Of a DNA stretch of 7,627 nucleotides, positions 1 to 5,084 are shown one piece after another. The stretch is from CAYVTD01 sp964454445. Lineage in GTDB: Bacteria; Bacteroidota; Ignavibacteria; Kapaibacteriales; UBA2268. The notes beneath the pieces were generated by a model. That model did no database searches. It worked only from the letters and a program-made list of their open reading frames with translations, and was not told the origin of the DNA. Position 1 is the stretch's first letter, and each line of letters starts with the position of its first letter. Both the position numbers and the translations under genes were made by a program. Location: NCBI GenBank assembly GCA_964454445.1, contig CAYVTD010000071.1:1-7627 (forward strand), read 5' to 3'.

Positions 1-109
1 GAAGTGATGATTTTTTATCTTTAGAATCATCTTTACCAAAATGAGCTAAAACCATAGGAGCTTCAAAGCTATATTTAGTTTTAACTTTTAATATTTTTTC
101 TATTTTCAT
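1..109 (-). CDS. N-terminal fragment of an unrecognised protein (runs off left edge)
   Basis: An open frame begins with ATG at 109-107 on the minus strand and stays open for 36 codons to the window edge. The visible protein starts MKIEKILKVKTKY and continues with a lysine- and aspartate-rich stretch (around residues 26-33). I do not recognise the family. It begins 18 nt after the stop codon of the UmuD-like gene and on the same strand, so the two are probably co-transcribed. There is no clear Shine-Dalgarno sequence before the ATG. UmuC, the usual partner of UmuD, starts with a polymerase palm motif (a DxNNFY-type sequence near the N-terminus); nothing like it is visible here. The reading frame is well supported, but the function is unknown. 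Confidence 0.5.
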   Translation of the reverse strand, partial: MKIEKILKVKTKYSFEAPMVLAHFGKDDSKDKKSSL

Positions 110-127
110 AAGCTTAATCTAATAATT

Positions 128-553
128 CTAATAAGAATGGATTGATTTTGTAATAACTCCTTCAATCATATATTCAAAACTATCGCCGATTTTTAACGGA
201 ATAAACTGGTCGAGATGCGTTTGGAGGATAATCTCACCGTCAATCTCCTTGTAAACTCTTACTGTCAGTTCGTCGTTGATGGTTACGATAACGAGATTGT
301 TGTTCATTGGGGCGCGGATAGTATCGACAACCAAGATGTCGCCATCGGAAATGCCAATGCTTTTAAGCGAGTCGCCATTTACTTTAGCAAAAAATGTTCC
401 TGCAGGATGCTCGACTAGAAACTCATTCAGATCAATATACTTGTCGATTTCCGAATCAGCAGGAATTGGCTTGCCAGCTGAGACAGGTTGTAAAAGAAGA
501 GGAATATTCTGGCTTTTACCATGCTCAAAGCTAATAATCTCAAGGACTTGCAT
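128..553 (-). CDS. UmuD/LexA-like S24 peptidase-fold protein, catalytic Lys replaced by Arg
   Basis: This 141-residue protein has the length and layout of UmuD, the SOS mutagenesis subunit that cleaves itself and then partners the UmuC polymerase. An Ala-Gly cleavage site (A26-G27, in VSAGKPIPAD) is followed by the segment resembling UmuD's '[23 protein letters not shown]' region: DLNEFLVEHP at 41-50, then NGDSLKSIGISDGD with the nucleophile at Ser62. There is no N-terminal helix-turn-helix, so it is not a LexA repressor. In UmuD the catalytic lysine follows 'FTV' (Lys97 in E. coli); here the matching position reads LTVRVYKE, giving Arg99 (codon AGA). Lys102 lies three residues later and is not an obvious substitute. 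The start is supported by an AGGGG motif 7 nt upstream (minus strand, 561-565). umuC is not adjacent. Family assignment is confident; autoproteolytic activity is doubtful. Confidence 0.85.
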   Translation of the reverse strand: MQVLEIISFEHGKSQNIPLLLQPVSAGKPIPADSEIDKYIDLNEFLVEHPAGTFFAKVNGDSLKSIGISDGDILVVDTIRAPMNNNLVIVTINDELTVRVYKEIDGEIILQTHLDQFIPLKIGDSFEYMIEGVITKSIHSY

Positions 554-580
554 AAGTTAACCCCTTATATATTATCAATT

Positions 581-634
581 ATGTGTTTTATTAAATATAG
601 AAAATACATTTCCCCCCTTAAGAAATGTGTTTTA
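581..634. promoter_or_regulatory. Repeated TAAAACACAT-like sites upstream of the umuD-like gene (candidate operator)
   Basis: The decamer ATGTGTTTTA occurs at 581-590 and again at 625-634. A third, inverted and slightly degenerate copy (AAAATACATT) lies at 601-610. The second and third copies form an inverted repeat, AAAATACATTTC (601-612) against GAAATGTGTTTT (622-633), with 11 of 12 positions pairing across a 9-nt spacer that contains a run of six C. The cluster sits 28-81 nt upstream of the umuD-like start codon, where an SOS or other operator would be expected. It matches neither the CTG-N8-CAG LexA box nor the GAAC-N4-GTTC box that I know. The rest of the divergent spacer (to 825) is very A/T-rich; a TAnnTTTG-type element (TAAATTTG, 757-764) may be part of the Nudix promoter. 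Confidence 0.35.
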
Positions 635-825
635 AATTAATGAATTTTCAATAAATAACCAAATTAATTTTTAAAATTTTAAAATAAATAAACAACAATG
701 AAATATTATAGATTAAATACTTGCATGCTTTTTTACATTTTTAACTGAATAATTGCTAAATTTGATTTCTTGGCAAGTGAATACTTTTCAAAGAGATATT
801 TTTAAAAAGAACAGGAGTAATAAAT

Positions 826-1296
826 ATGCCTGGATTTATTTCAAATACTATTCAACTTCACGTTGTCGCTTACAATACTTTTTTGAATGATTACGAGTTT
901 CTGGTGCTTCGCCGATCGGAGGCTTCTCCTTATCCTCTTATCTGGCAAGTTATTACCGGAAAGATTGAGAATGGTGAAACAGCTTTACAAGCAGCCTTGC
1001 GAGAGCTAAACGAGGAAACGAGTTTAAAACCAAAACGCCTTTGGACAATTCCTTATATTGCAACGTTTTTTGATGCCTCTTGCGATATGATATGCTGTTC
1101 GCCGGTGTTTGGCGTACTTGTCGAAGATAAACTTCAACTTAAGCTTTCCAGCGAGCATATAGATTTCCGATGGCTTAATTCTGAAGTTAGCACCAAATAT
1201 TGCATTCTTCCCTCGCATCGCCAAGGCACTAATATATTTTGGGAATATATTCTTTCTCAAAAAGACAAAAGTGTTTACGAAATAAAAAGTTTTTAA
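826..1296 (+). CDS. Nudix hydrolase (NudB-like)
   Basis: This 156-residue protein carries a complete Nudix box, G-x5-E-x7-R-E-L-x-E-E-T-x-L, at residues 45-67, with the metal-binding REL-x-EE glutamates intact (Glu60, Glu63, Glu64). Thr replaces the usual Gly near the end of the motif, a common variant. Nudix enzymes hydrolyse nucleoside diphosphates linked to another group. The flanking sequence (LRR then LIWQVITGKIE; later EHIDFRWL at 110-117) resembles E. coli NudB, the dihydroneopterin triphosphate/dATP pyrophosphatase (WQSVTGSVE; EHLAYKWL), so a role in folate synthesis or nucleotide clean-up is possible but is only inferred. An AGGAG Shine-Dalgarno at 813-817, 8 nt before ATG, supports the start. 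The gene is followed after 2 nt by a glycosyltransferase, so it could instead act on a nucleotide sugar. Confidence 0.85.
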   Translation: MPGFISNTIQLHVVAYNTFLNDYEFLVLRRSEASPYPLIWQVITGKIENGETALQAALRELNEETSLKPKRLWTIPYIATFFDASCDMICCSPVFGVLVEDKLQLKLSSEHIDFRWLNSEVSTKYCILPSHRQGTNIFWEYILSQKDKSVYEIKSF

Positions 1297-1298
1297 GA

Positions 1299-2156
1299 AT
1301 GGAAAGAGTAGCCGCTGTCGTTGTAACATACAATCGTCTCGAATTGCTGAAAAAAGTCGTTTCAGCAGTTAAAAACCAAACTCGCAAGCCCGAAAGAATT
1401 TTTATAATTAATAACTCGAGTAGCGACGGTACTGCTGAATGGCTCGCATTGCAAGACGAAATAATAGTTATAACGCAAGAAAATACGGGCAGCTCTGGTG
1501 GGCAGTTTACCGGCATAAAACATTGCTATGAAAGCGCTGCAGAATGGATCTGGACTATGGACGACGACGTTGTCCCCGACGAGGATTGCCTCGAAAAACT
1601 GCTCAATGCAAAAACTATCTCTGCTGTCAGGGCACCCCTGCGCTATACAAGAGAGAACAAACCATATTTTAACGATGTTCTACGTTTCAACCTGAATAAT
1701 CCATTGAAAAGTATTTGGAATGGTATTATTTCCGAGGAAGATTTGCAAAATGAGATTATTTCTGCTGAAGGCATCACCTTCGAGGGACCACTTTTTCGTC
1801 GGGAGATAGTCGAAAGAATCGGCCTCCCGGAAAAGCCTTTTTTTATTTATGGCGATGATACAGAATTTTTCATAAGAGCATTGAAAAATGGTTTTTCTAT
1901 TGTCATTGTACGCGACGCGGTGCTGAGACGTCAACTCGATTATGAAAACCCAAGAACAGCGCTTGGCTGGAAGCTTTATTATTATGTTCGCAACATCATA
2001 GCAATCGACAAGCTGCACGGCAATTCTGCCGTCAGAAAAATAAGGCCTTTCGGTTATTTGATAAAATGGCTTTTGCGATGCAAGTCGCTGGGTGATGTTC
2101 GAACTGTTTTAAGGGCATTCAAAGATGGATATTTTTACAAATCGCAAAATATTTGA
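1299..2156 (+). CDS. GT2-family glycosyltransferase (rhamnosyl/galactofuranosyl-transferase-like)
   Basis: This is a 285-residue GT-A fold glycosyltransferase of family 2, transferring a sugar from a nucleotide donor to a surface glycan or lipid acceptor. Visible marks are an N-terminal beta strand (VAAVVVTYNR, residues 4-13) binding the nucleotide, INNSSSDGT at 37-45, the metal-binding DDD at 88-90 (TMDDDVVPDED), a GDDTEFF motif at 185-191 in the catalytic-base region, and YYYVRN at 227-232, typical of the GlfT2/rhamnosyltransferase-like subgroup. There is no signal peptide or clear membrane helix, so it is probably cytosolic or membrane-associated. The frame is open back to 1239, but that would overlap the Nudix gene by 58 nt; the ATG at 1299, 2 nt after the Nudix stop and immediately before the conserved first strand, is the better start and implies translational coupling. 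Donor and acceptor are not readable from sequence. Confidence 0.85.
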   Translation: MERVAAVVVTYNRLELLKKVVSAVKNQTRKPERIFIINNSSSDGTAEWLALQDEIIVITQENTGSSGGQFTGIKHCYESAAEWIWTMDDDVVPDEDCLEKLLNAKTISAVRAPLRYTRENKPYFNDVLRFNLNNPLKSIWNGIISEEDLQNEIISAEGITFEGPLFRREIVERIGLPEKPFFIYGDDTEFFIRALKNGFSIVIVRDAVLRRQLDYENPRTALGWKLYYYVRNIIAIDKLHGNSAVRKIRPFGYLIKWLLRCKSLGDVRTVLRAFKDGYFYKSQNI

Positions 2157-2204
2157 AAAAAAATATAATTAATTGCAAAAATGACTTGAAACAATGGATA
2201 TTTT

Positions 2205-2233
2205 TTGTTAATTTTGATACTTATATGTATTTG
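2205..2233 (+). promoter_or_regulatory. Candidate promoter for nuoJK (Bacteroidota-type)
   Basis: In the 100-nt A/T-rich gap after the glycosyltransferase, TTG at 2205-2207 is followed after 18 nt by TGTATTTG at 2226-2233. The second element matches seven of eight positions of the Bacteroidota -7 consensus TAnnTTTG, and the spacing is acceptable. The elements end 23 nt before the nuoJ start codon. This is a weak pattern match in low-complexity sequence. Read-through from the glycosyltransferase is the alternative. Confidence 0.22.
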
Positions 2234-2256
2234 GCATTATTAGACAGGAAAAAGTA

Positions 2257-2769
2257 GTGGAAGCTCAATATTTGTTTTTTACGATACTCGCCACGCTTGC
2301 TGTGGCAAGCGCAATTGTAACAATTACCAGCAAGAATCCCGTTGCATCGGCGATAGCTCTTATTTTCCATTTCTTTATGCTTTCAGGTCTTTACCTTACC
2401 CTGCAGGCGCAATTCGTTGCTGTTGTGCAGATACTTGTATATGCCGGTGCTATTATGGTGCTTGTAGTTTTTGTGATAATGCTGCTTAATCTTGGTAAAG
2501 AAAGAGAGTTGGACAGCGAAGGATTTAACACTCGCAAGATTGTTGGTGGTCTTTTTGCCGCTGTGTTAATTGTCGAATTTATAGCAATTTATATGAGCGT
2601 TTCCTTACATAAGGAGTTTATAACAAAGGAATCTATCGATCAAGGCACTATCGAAGCAATCGGCAAGGTTTTGTTTGCAAACTATCTCGTTCCAATCCAA
2701 GCTATTGGTGTTTTGTTGCTTGCAGCTATAGTCGGAGCAGTTTTATTAGCAAAAAGAAGAATTAATTAA
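2257..2769 (+). CDS. nuoJ: NADH-quinone oxidoreductase subunit J
   Basis: NuoJ is a membrane-arm subunit of respiratory complex I (NDH-1), which couples NADH or ferredoxin oxidation and quinone reduction to proton pumping. The 170-residue protein shows about five hydrophobic helices (roughly 4-23, 28-49, 54-78, 96-115, 144-165). The third carries the family signature VQILVYAGAIMVLVVFVIML (58-77) around Tyr62, and the last begins after a typical LFANYLVPIQAIGVLLL segment (139-155). The length is close to the usual 165-185 residues. The start is GTG at 2257, supported by AGGAA at 2246-2250, 6 nt upstream. nuoK follows 35 nt after the stop, in the usual J-K order. The genes normally found upstream (nuoH, nuoI) are missing; a Nudix/glycosyltransferase pair lies there instead. 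Confidence 0.95.
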   Translation: MEAQYLFFTILATLAVASAIVTITSKNPVASAIALIFHFFMLSGLYLTLQAQFVAVVQILVYAGAIMVLVVFVIMLLNLGKERELDSEGFNTRKIVGGLFAAVLIVEFIAIYMSVSLHKEFITKESIDQGTIEAIGKVLFANYLVPIQAIGVLLLAAIVGAVLLAKRRIN

Positions 2770-2804
2770 ATCGGAAAAATAATCTATATAAATTTGGAAA
2801 AAAT

Positions 2805-3116
2805 ATGTTTACGCATGTACCCCTCGAGTATTATCTAATCCTTTCAGGAATTCTTTTTACGATAGGCTCTGTTGGCGTGGTTTCCCGTCGCAACGCAATC
2901 GTCATTTTTATGTCCATCGAACTAATGCTCAACTCGGTTAACTTGACACTTGTAGCTTTTTCGCAACAACTTGGCAATCCCGATGGTCAGATATTTGTCT
3001 TTTTCATAATGGCTCTGGCTGCCGCCGAAGCCGCCGTCGGTTTGGCGATTGTTTTAGCTGTTTTTCGCTTGAAAAAGACCGCCAATGTGGACGAGATTAA
3101 TATTTTGAAATGGTAA
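2805..3116 (+). CDS. nuoK: NADH-quinone oxidoreductase subunit K
   Basis: NuoK is the small, MrpC-like membrane subunit of complex I, taking part in proton transfer between NuoJ and NuoN. The 103-residue protein has three hydrophobic helices (about 8-27, 31-53, 62-87). It keeps the two buried glutamates known to matter in E. coli NuoK (Glu36 and Glu72): here Glu39 in MSIELMLNSVNL and Glu75 in AAAEAAVGLAIV, with the same spacing. The length is the normal 100-105. The ATG at 2805 has only a weak purine stretch (GGAAAA) before it, so translation may depend on nuoJ, 35 nt upstream. nuoL, M and N do not follow; the reading stops at a repeat-rich spacer and a convergent gene. Confidence 0.95.
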   Translation: MFTHVPLEYYLILSGILFTIGSVGVVSRRNAIVIFMSIELMLNSVNLTLVAFSQQLGNPDGQIFVFFIMALAAAEAAVGLAIVLAVFRLKKTANVDEINILKW

Positions 3117-3176
3117 ACAGGCATTGTCTCTTTGCTTTTCTTTTCTCCTAATCGTAGGATTTATACTCCTCCCCTG

Positions 3177-3200
3177 CCCTCCCTTACAAGCAAGAGAGGG
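3177..3200. repeat. C-run/G-run hairpin after nuoK, copy 1 (possible terminator)
   Basis: CCCTCCCTT (3177-3185) pairs with AAGAGAGGG (3192-3200) at eight of nine positions, with a 6-nt loop ACAAGC. It lies 60 nt after the nuoK stop and could end the nuoJK transcript, but no T run follows. Its core (CTT, then AAGCAAG, between C and G runs) resembles the palindromes at 3465-3490 and 3524-3552, suggesting one dispersed repeat family. Confidence 0.4.
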
Positions 3201-3210
3201 TGTATCATTG

Positions 3211-3279
3211 AGTTTTGACGGCTAATGTTACAAGTATTTAGCAAAGGCATACGAGAACATTAGTCGATAGCGAAAAACT
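3211..3279. repeat. Long imperfect hairpin in the convergent spacer
   Basis: CGGCTAATGTT (3219-3229) pairs with AACATTAGTCG (3256-3266), ten Watson-Crick pairs plus one G-T. Further out, AGTTTT (3211-3216) pairs with AAAACT (3274-3279). The loop is about 26 nt. No reading frame of note crosses it. It may be a structured transcript end, a folded RNA or a decayed repeat; nothing in the sequence decides between these. Confidence 0.35.
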
Positions 3280-3294
3280 TGAGAGTAAAACGTA

Positions 3295-3425
3295 GAGGTT
3301 GTCTCATAACCAATATTACCCCGAACAGACAAGAATTTCTGTTCTACCAGATATAATTGTTTCTAGGGGGTTAGGCATCTTTGCCTGACAAATTATACAA
3401 ATAATAATCCTTTTGAGACAGTCTC
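3295..3425. mobile_element. MITE-like element with terminal inverted repeats
   Basis: A 131-bp segment is bounded by GAGGTTGTCTCATAA (3295-3309) and TTTTGAGACAGTCTC (3411-3425). The reverse complement of the right end is GAGACTGTCTCAAAA, matching the left end at 12 of 15 positions. There is no room for a transposase. Inside are two short hairpins: GAACAGA/TCTGTTC (3323-3329, 3338-3344) and AGGCA/TGCCT (3373-3377, 3382-3386). GAG-x2-TGTCTCA-type ends are reminiscent of insertion-sequence termini, but I cannot name the family. The flanking bases (CGTA on the left, AAGG on the right) show no convincing target-site duplication, so mobility is inferred only. Confidence 0.4.
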
Positions 3426-3441
3426 AAGGTTAAGCCTTGAG
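3423..3441. repeat. Perfect 7-bp hairpin overlapping the right end of the MITE-like element
   Basis: CTCAAGG (3423-3429) and CCTTGAG (3435-3441) are perfect inverted copies with a TTAAG loop. The left arm overlaps the right terminal repeat of the MITE-like element by three bases. It is one more member of the string of small hairpins in this spacer. Confidence 0.4.
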
Positions 3442-3464
3442 CAGGTGCTTGTTCTATTAGAATA

Positions 3465-3490
3465 CCCCCTTTGCTTGCAAGCAGTTGGGG
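3465..3490. repeat. C-run/G-run palindrome, copy 2
   Basis: A run of five C (3465-3469) is followed by TTTGCTTGCAAGCAGTT and a run of four G (3487-3490). The middle contains the palindrome GCTTGCAAGC (3473-3482), and the outer C and G runs can pair. It resembles the cleaner palindrome at 3524-3552 some 35 nt downstream and the hairpin at 3177-3200. Confidence 0.4.
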
Positions 3491-3523
3491 CGAGATTTAC
3501 CTCACTGAATAATCTACGAATTG

Positions 3524-3552
3524 TATCCCCCCTTGCAAGCAAGGGGGGGATA
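3524..3552. repeat. C6/G7 palindrome next to the cpgS-like gene, copy 3 (possible terminator)
   Basis: TATCCCCCCTTGC (3524-3536) pairs with GCAAGGGGGGGATA (3539-3552) across the 2-nt loop AA, with one unpaired extra G. It is the strongest hairpin in the spacer and lies 6 nt beyond the stop codon of the minus-strand gene at 3559. It could act as that gene's terminator, although no T tract follows on the minus strand. Resemblance to the copies at 3177-3200 and 3465-3490 suggests a REP-like dispersed palindrome, in which case any terminator role would be secondary. Confidence 0.5.
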
Positions 3553-3558
3553 AAAGGT

Positions 3559-4884
3559 TTATTTATTAATCTTAGGTATTTCTACCTTGAGAATATCAGC
3601 AATCTTGGGCGAGCTAATTTCTACTAATTCATAATAAACGCGAGTGTTCGGCTTGTCTATTTTGATGAATCTTCCAAGATTAATTGGCGTGCCTATTACT
3701 ACTGATTCGCATTCAGTATTAGCAATAGTTGCTTCGAGGTCTTTCATTTGCTGTTCGCCATAGCCCATAGCAGGCAACAAAGAGCCGATTTCAGGATATT
3801 TTTCAAATGTTTCTTCAAGTTTACCGACAATGTATGGGCGAGGATCGATAAGTTCGACAGCGCCATAACGACGAGCTGCAACAGTGCCAGCACCGAGATC
3901 CATTTCACCGTGGGTAAGCGTTGGTCCATCTTCGACAACGAGGACTCTTTTGCCGTTAATCAATTCAGGGTTATCAACTAAAATCGATGAAGCGGCGAGA
4001 ATAACCTTTGCTTTTGGATTATACTCTCTTATATTGTCGAGAACTATCTCCATATCTTCTGGATAGGCAGAATCAATTTTATTCATCACAACAACATCAG
4101 CCATACGAAGATTGACTTCTCCGGGATAATATCCGATCTCGTGTCCTGGGCGTAAAGGATCGACGACAACTATGGAAATGTCGGGTTTGTAAAAGGGCAT
4201 ATCGTTATTACCGCCGTCCCAGATAATTACATCAGCTTCTTTTTCTGCTTCGCGTAAAATCGCTTCATAATCAACACCAGAATAAATAATTGAACCCATT
4301 TCGATATGTGGTTCGTATTCTTCCATTTCTTCGATGGTGCATTCGTGTTTTTTAAGGTCAGCAAGCTCGGCGAAACGTTGAACTTTCTGTTTTTCCAAAT
4401 CTCCATAAGGCATGGGATGGCGAATTGATGCAGTCTTCAGTCCCATTCCCATTAAAGAACGAACAACTTCGCGGGTAGTTTGGCTCTTACCACAGCCAGT
4501 TCTGATAGCAGTAACAGAAACTACTGGTTTTGTTGATTTAATCATTGTCGGATACGAGCCGAGCATCGAGAATTTGCATCCGGCAGCCATCACCCTGCTA
4601 CCGAGATGCATAACTGTATCATAAGGTAGATCGCTATATGACAGAACACATTCATCAACGCCAAATTTTTTGATTAGTGCTTCGAGTTCTTCTTCTGCTT
4701 TGATTGGAATACCAGCCGGATAAAACTCACCAGCGAGTGCCGGAGGATACATTCTTCCGTCAATGTCGGGAATCTGTGTGGCTGTAAAGGCAACAACTTC
4801 TGTGTTTGGGTCAGTGCGATAGACAACGTTGAAATTATGGAAATCGCGACCTGCTGCCCCAAGGATAATAACTTTATTTTTCAT
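3559..4884 (-). CDS. Cyclic 2,3-diphosphoglycerate synthetase-family P-loop protein
   Basis: The protein (441 residues from the chosen start) matches the cyclic 2,3-diphosphoglycerate synthetase family of predicted GTPases. The archaeal founding member closes 2,3-diphosphoglycerate into its cyclic form using ATP; many bacteria carry homologues of unproven function. Numbering from the upstream ATG, there is a Rossmann-like N-terminus with LGAAGRDFHNFN (9-20), a P-loop RTGCGKS (129-135) lacking the first glycine of a canonical Walker A motif, a Walker B-like WDGGNND (223-229) and NKID (269-272), a guanine-specificity type motif. The length is near the archaeal enzyme's. Two ATGs stand in tandem (4887 and 4884); the AGGAG site leaves only 2 nt to the first but 5 nt to the second, so 4884 is preferred. 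The gene is convergent with nuoJK and appears to be a single-gene unit between the rocD-side hairpin and the palindrome at 3524-3552. Confidence 0.85.
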   Translation of the reverse strand: MKNKVIILGAAGRDFHNFNVVYRTDPNTEVVAFTATQIPDIDGRMYPPALAGEFYPAGIPIKAEEELEALIKKFGVDECVLSYSDLPYDTVMHLGSRVMAAGCKFSMLGSYPTMIKSTKPVVSVTAIRTGCGKSQTTREVVRSLMGMGLKTASIRHPMPYGDLEKQKVQRFAELADLKKHECTIEEMEEYEPHIEMGSIIYSGVDYEAILREAEKEADVIIWDGGNNDMPFYKPDISIVVVDPLRPGHEIGYYPGEVNLRMADVVVMNKIDSAYPEDMEIVLDNIREYNPKAKVILAASSILVDNPELINGKRVLVVEDGPTLTHGEMDLGAGTVAARRYGAVELIDPRPYIVGKLEETFEKYPEIGSLLPAMGYGEQQMKDLEATIANTECESVVIGTPINLGRFIKIDKPNTRVYYELVEISSPKIADILKVEIPKINK

Positions 4885-4889
4885 CATAT

Positions 4890-4894
4890 CTCCT
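4890..4894 (-). promoter_or_regulatory. Shine-Dalgarno AGGAG that decides between two tandem ATGs
   Basis: On the minus strand AGGAG (4894-4890) is followed by ATATG and then ATG. Spacing to the first ATG (4887) is 2 nt, too short for efficient initiation; spacing to the second (4884) is 5 nt. This supports starting the diphosphoglycerate synthetase-like protein one residue later. Confidence 0.6.
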
Positions 4895-4912
4895 ATAGAT
4901 CATTATGTTTAT

Positions 4913-4941
4913 TAAAAATAGCGAGCCTTTTTGTAACTCAA
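4913..4941 (-). promoter_or_regulatory. Candidate promoter for the cpgS-like gene
   Basis: On the minus strand TTG (4941-4939) is followed after 18 nt by TATTTTTA (4920-4913), seven of eight matches to the Bacteroidota -7 element TAnnTTTG. It ends 25 nt before the first ATG. A weak match in A/T-rich DNA, but well placed in the 197-nt gap between rocD and this gene. Confidence 0.25.
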
Positions 4942-5039
4942 CTGTAAATAATTGTTTGCTTTTGTTTTATATATGTTTTTCTAAGAATTGTCTGACTTAT
5001 CGTAATCATTTTTTTTATTTAGACAGGTTATCTTATAAG

Positions 5040-5068
5040 ATGGGCTACACTTTGAAAGTGTAGCCCAT
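5040..5068 (-). terminator. Strong hairpin after rocD (likely terminator)
   Basis: ATGGGCTACACTT (5040-5052) and AAGTGTAGCCCAT (5056-5068) are perfect 13-bp inverted copies around a TGA loop, centred 31 nt after the rocD stop codon. On the minus strand the sequence after the stem is CTTATAAGATAACC, with no T run, so it is not a textbook intrinsic terminator. It could also protect the 3' end of the rocD transcript. A 10-bp palindrome TCTTATAAGA (5031-5040) adjoins it. Confidence 0.6.
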
Positions 5069-5084
5069 ATATTGCAAGATTTAT

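Noticed and set aside
128..553. LexA repressor
   Set aside because: The protein lacks an N-terminal helix-turn-helix domain and has UmuD-like length.
1239..1298. Upstream extension of the glycosyltransferase frame
   Set aside because: It would overlap the Nudix gene and add 20 lysine/arginine-rich residues before the conserved first beta strand; the ATG at 1299 fits the family.
1024..1516. Minus-strand ORFs opposite the Nudix and glycosyltransferase genes
   Set aside because: They are opposite-strand shadows of well-supported genes with no recognisable motifs.
3291..3429. Target-site duplication flanking the MITE-like element
   Set aside because: The flanks CGTA and AAGG do not match; no convincing duplication of any length.
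3177..3552. CRISPR array
   Set aside because: The repeats are variable, irregularly spaced and palindromic throughout, with no uniform spacers and no cas genes.
3445..3627. 60-codon plus-strand ORF
   Set aside because: It runs through the C/G palindromes and into the end of the diphosphoglycerate synthetase-like gene on the other strand; no protein-like features.
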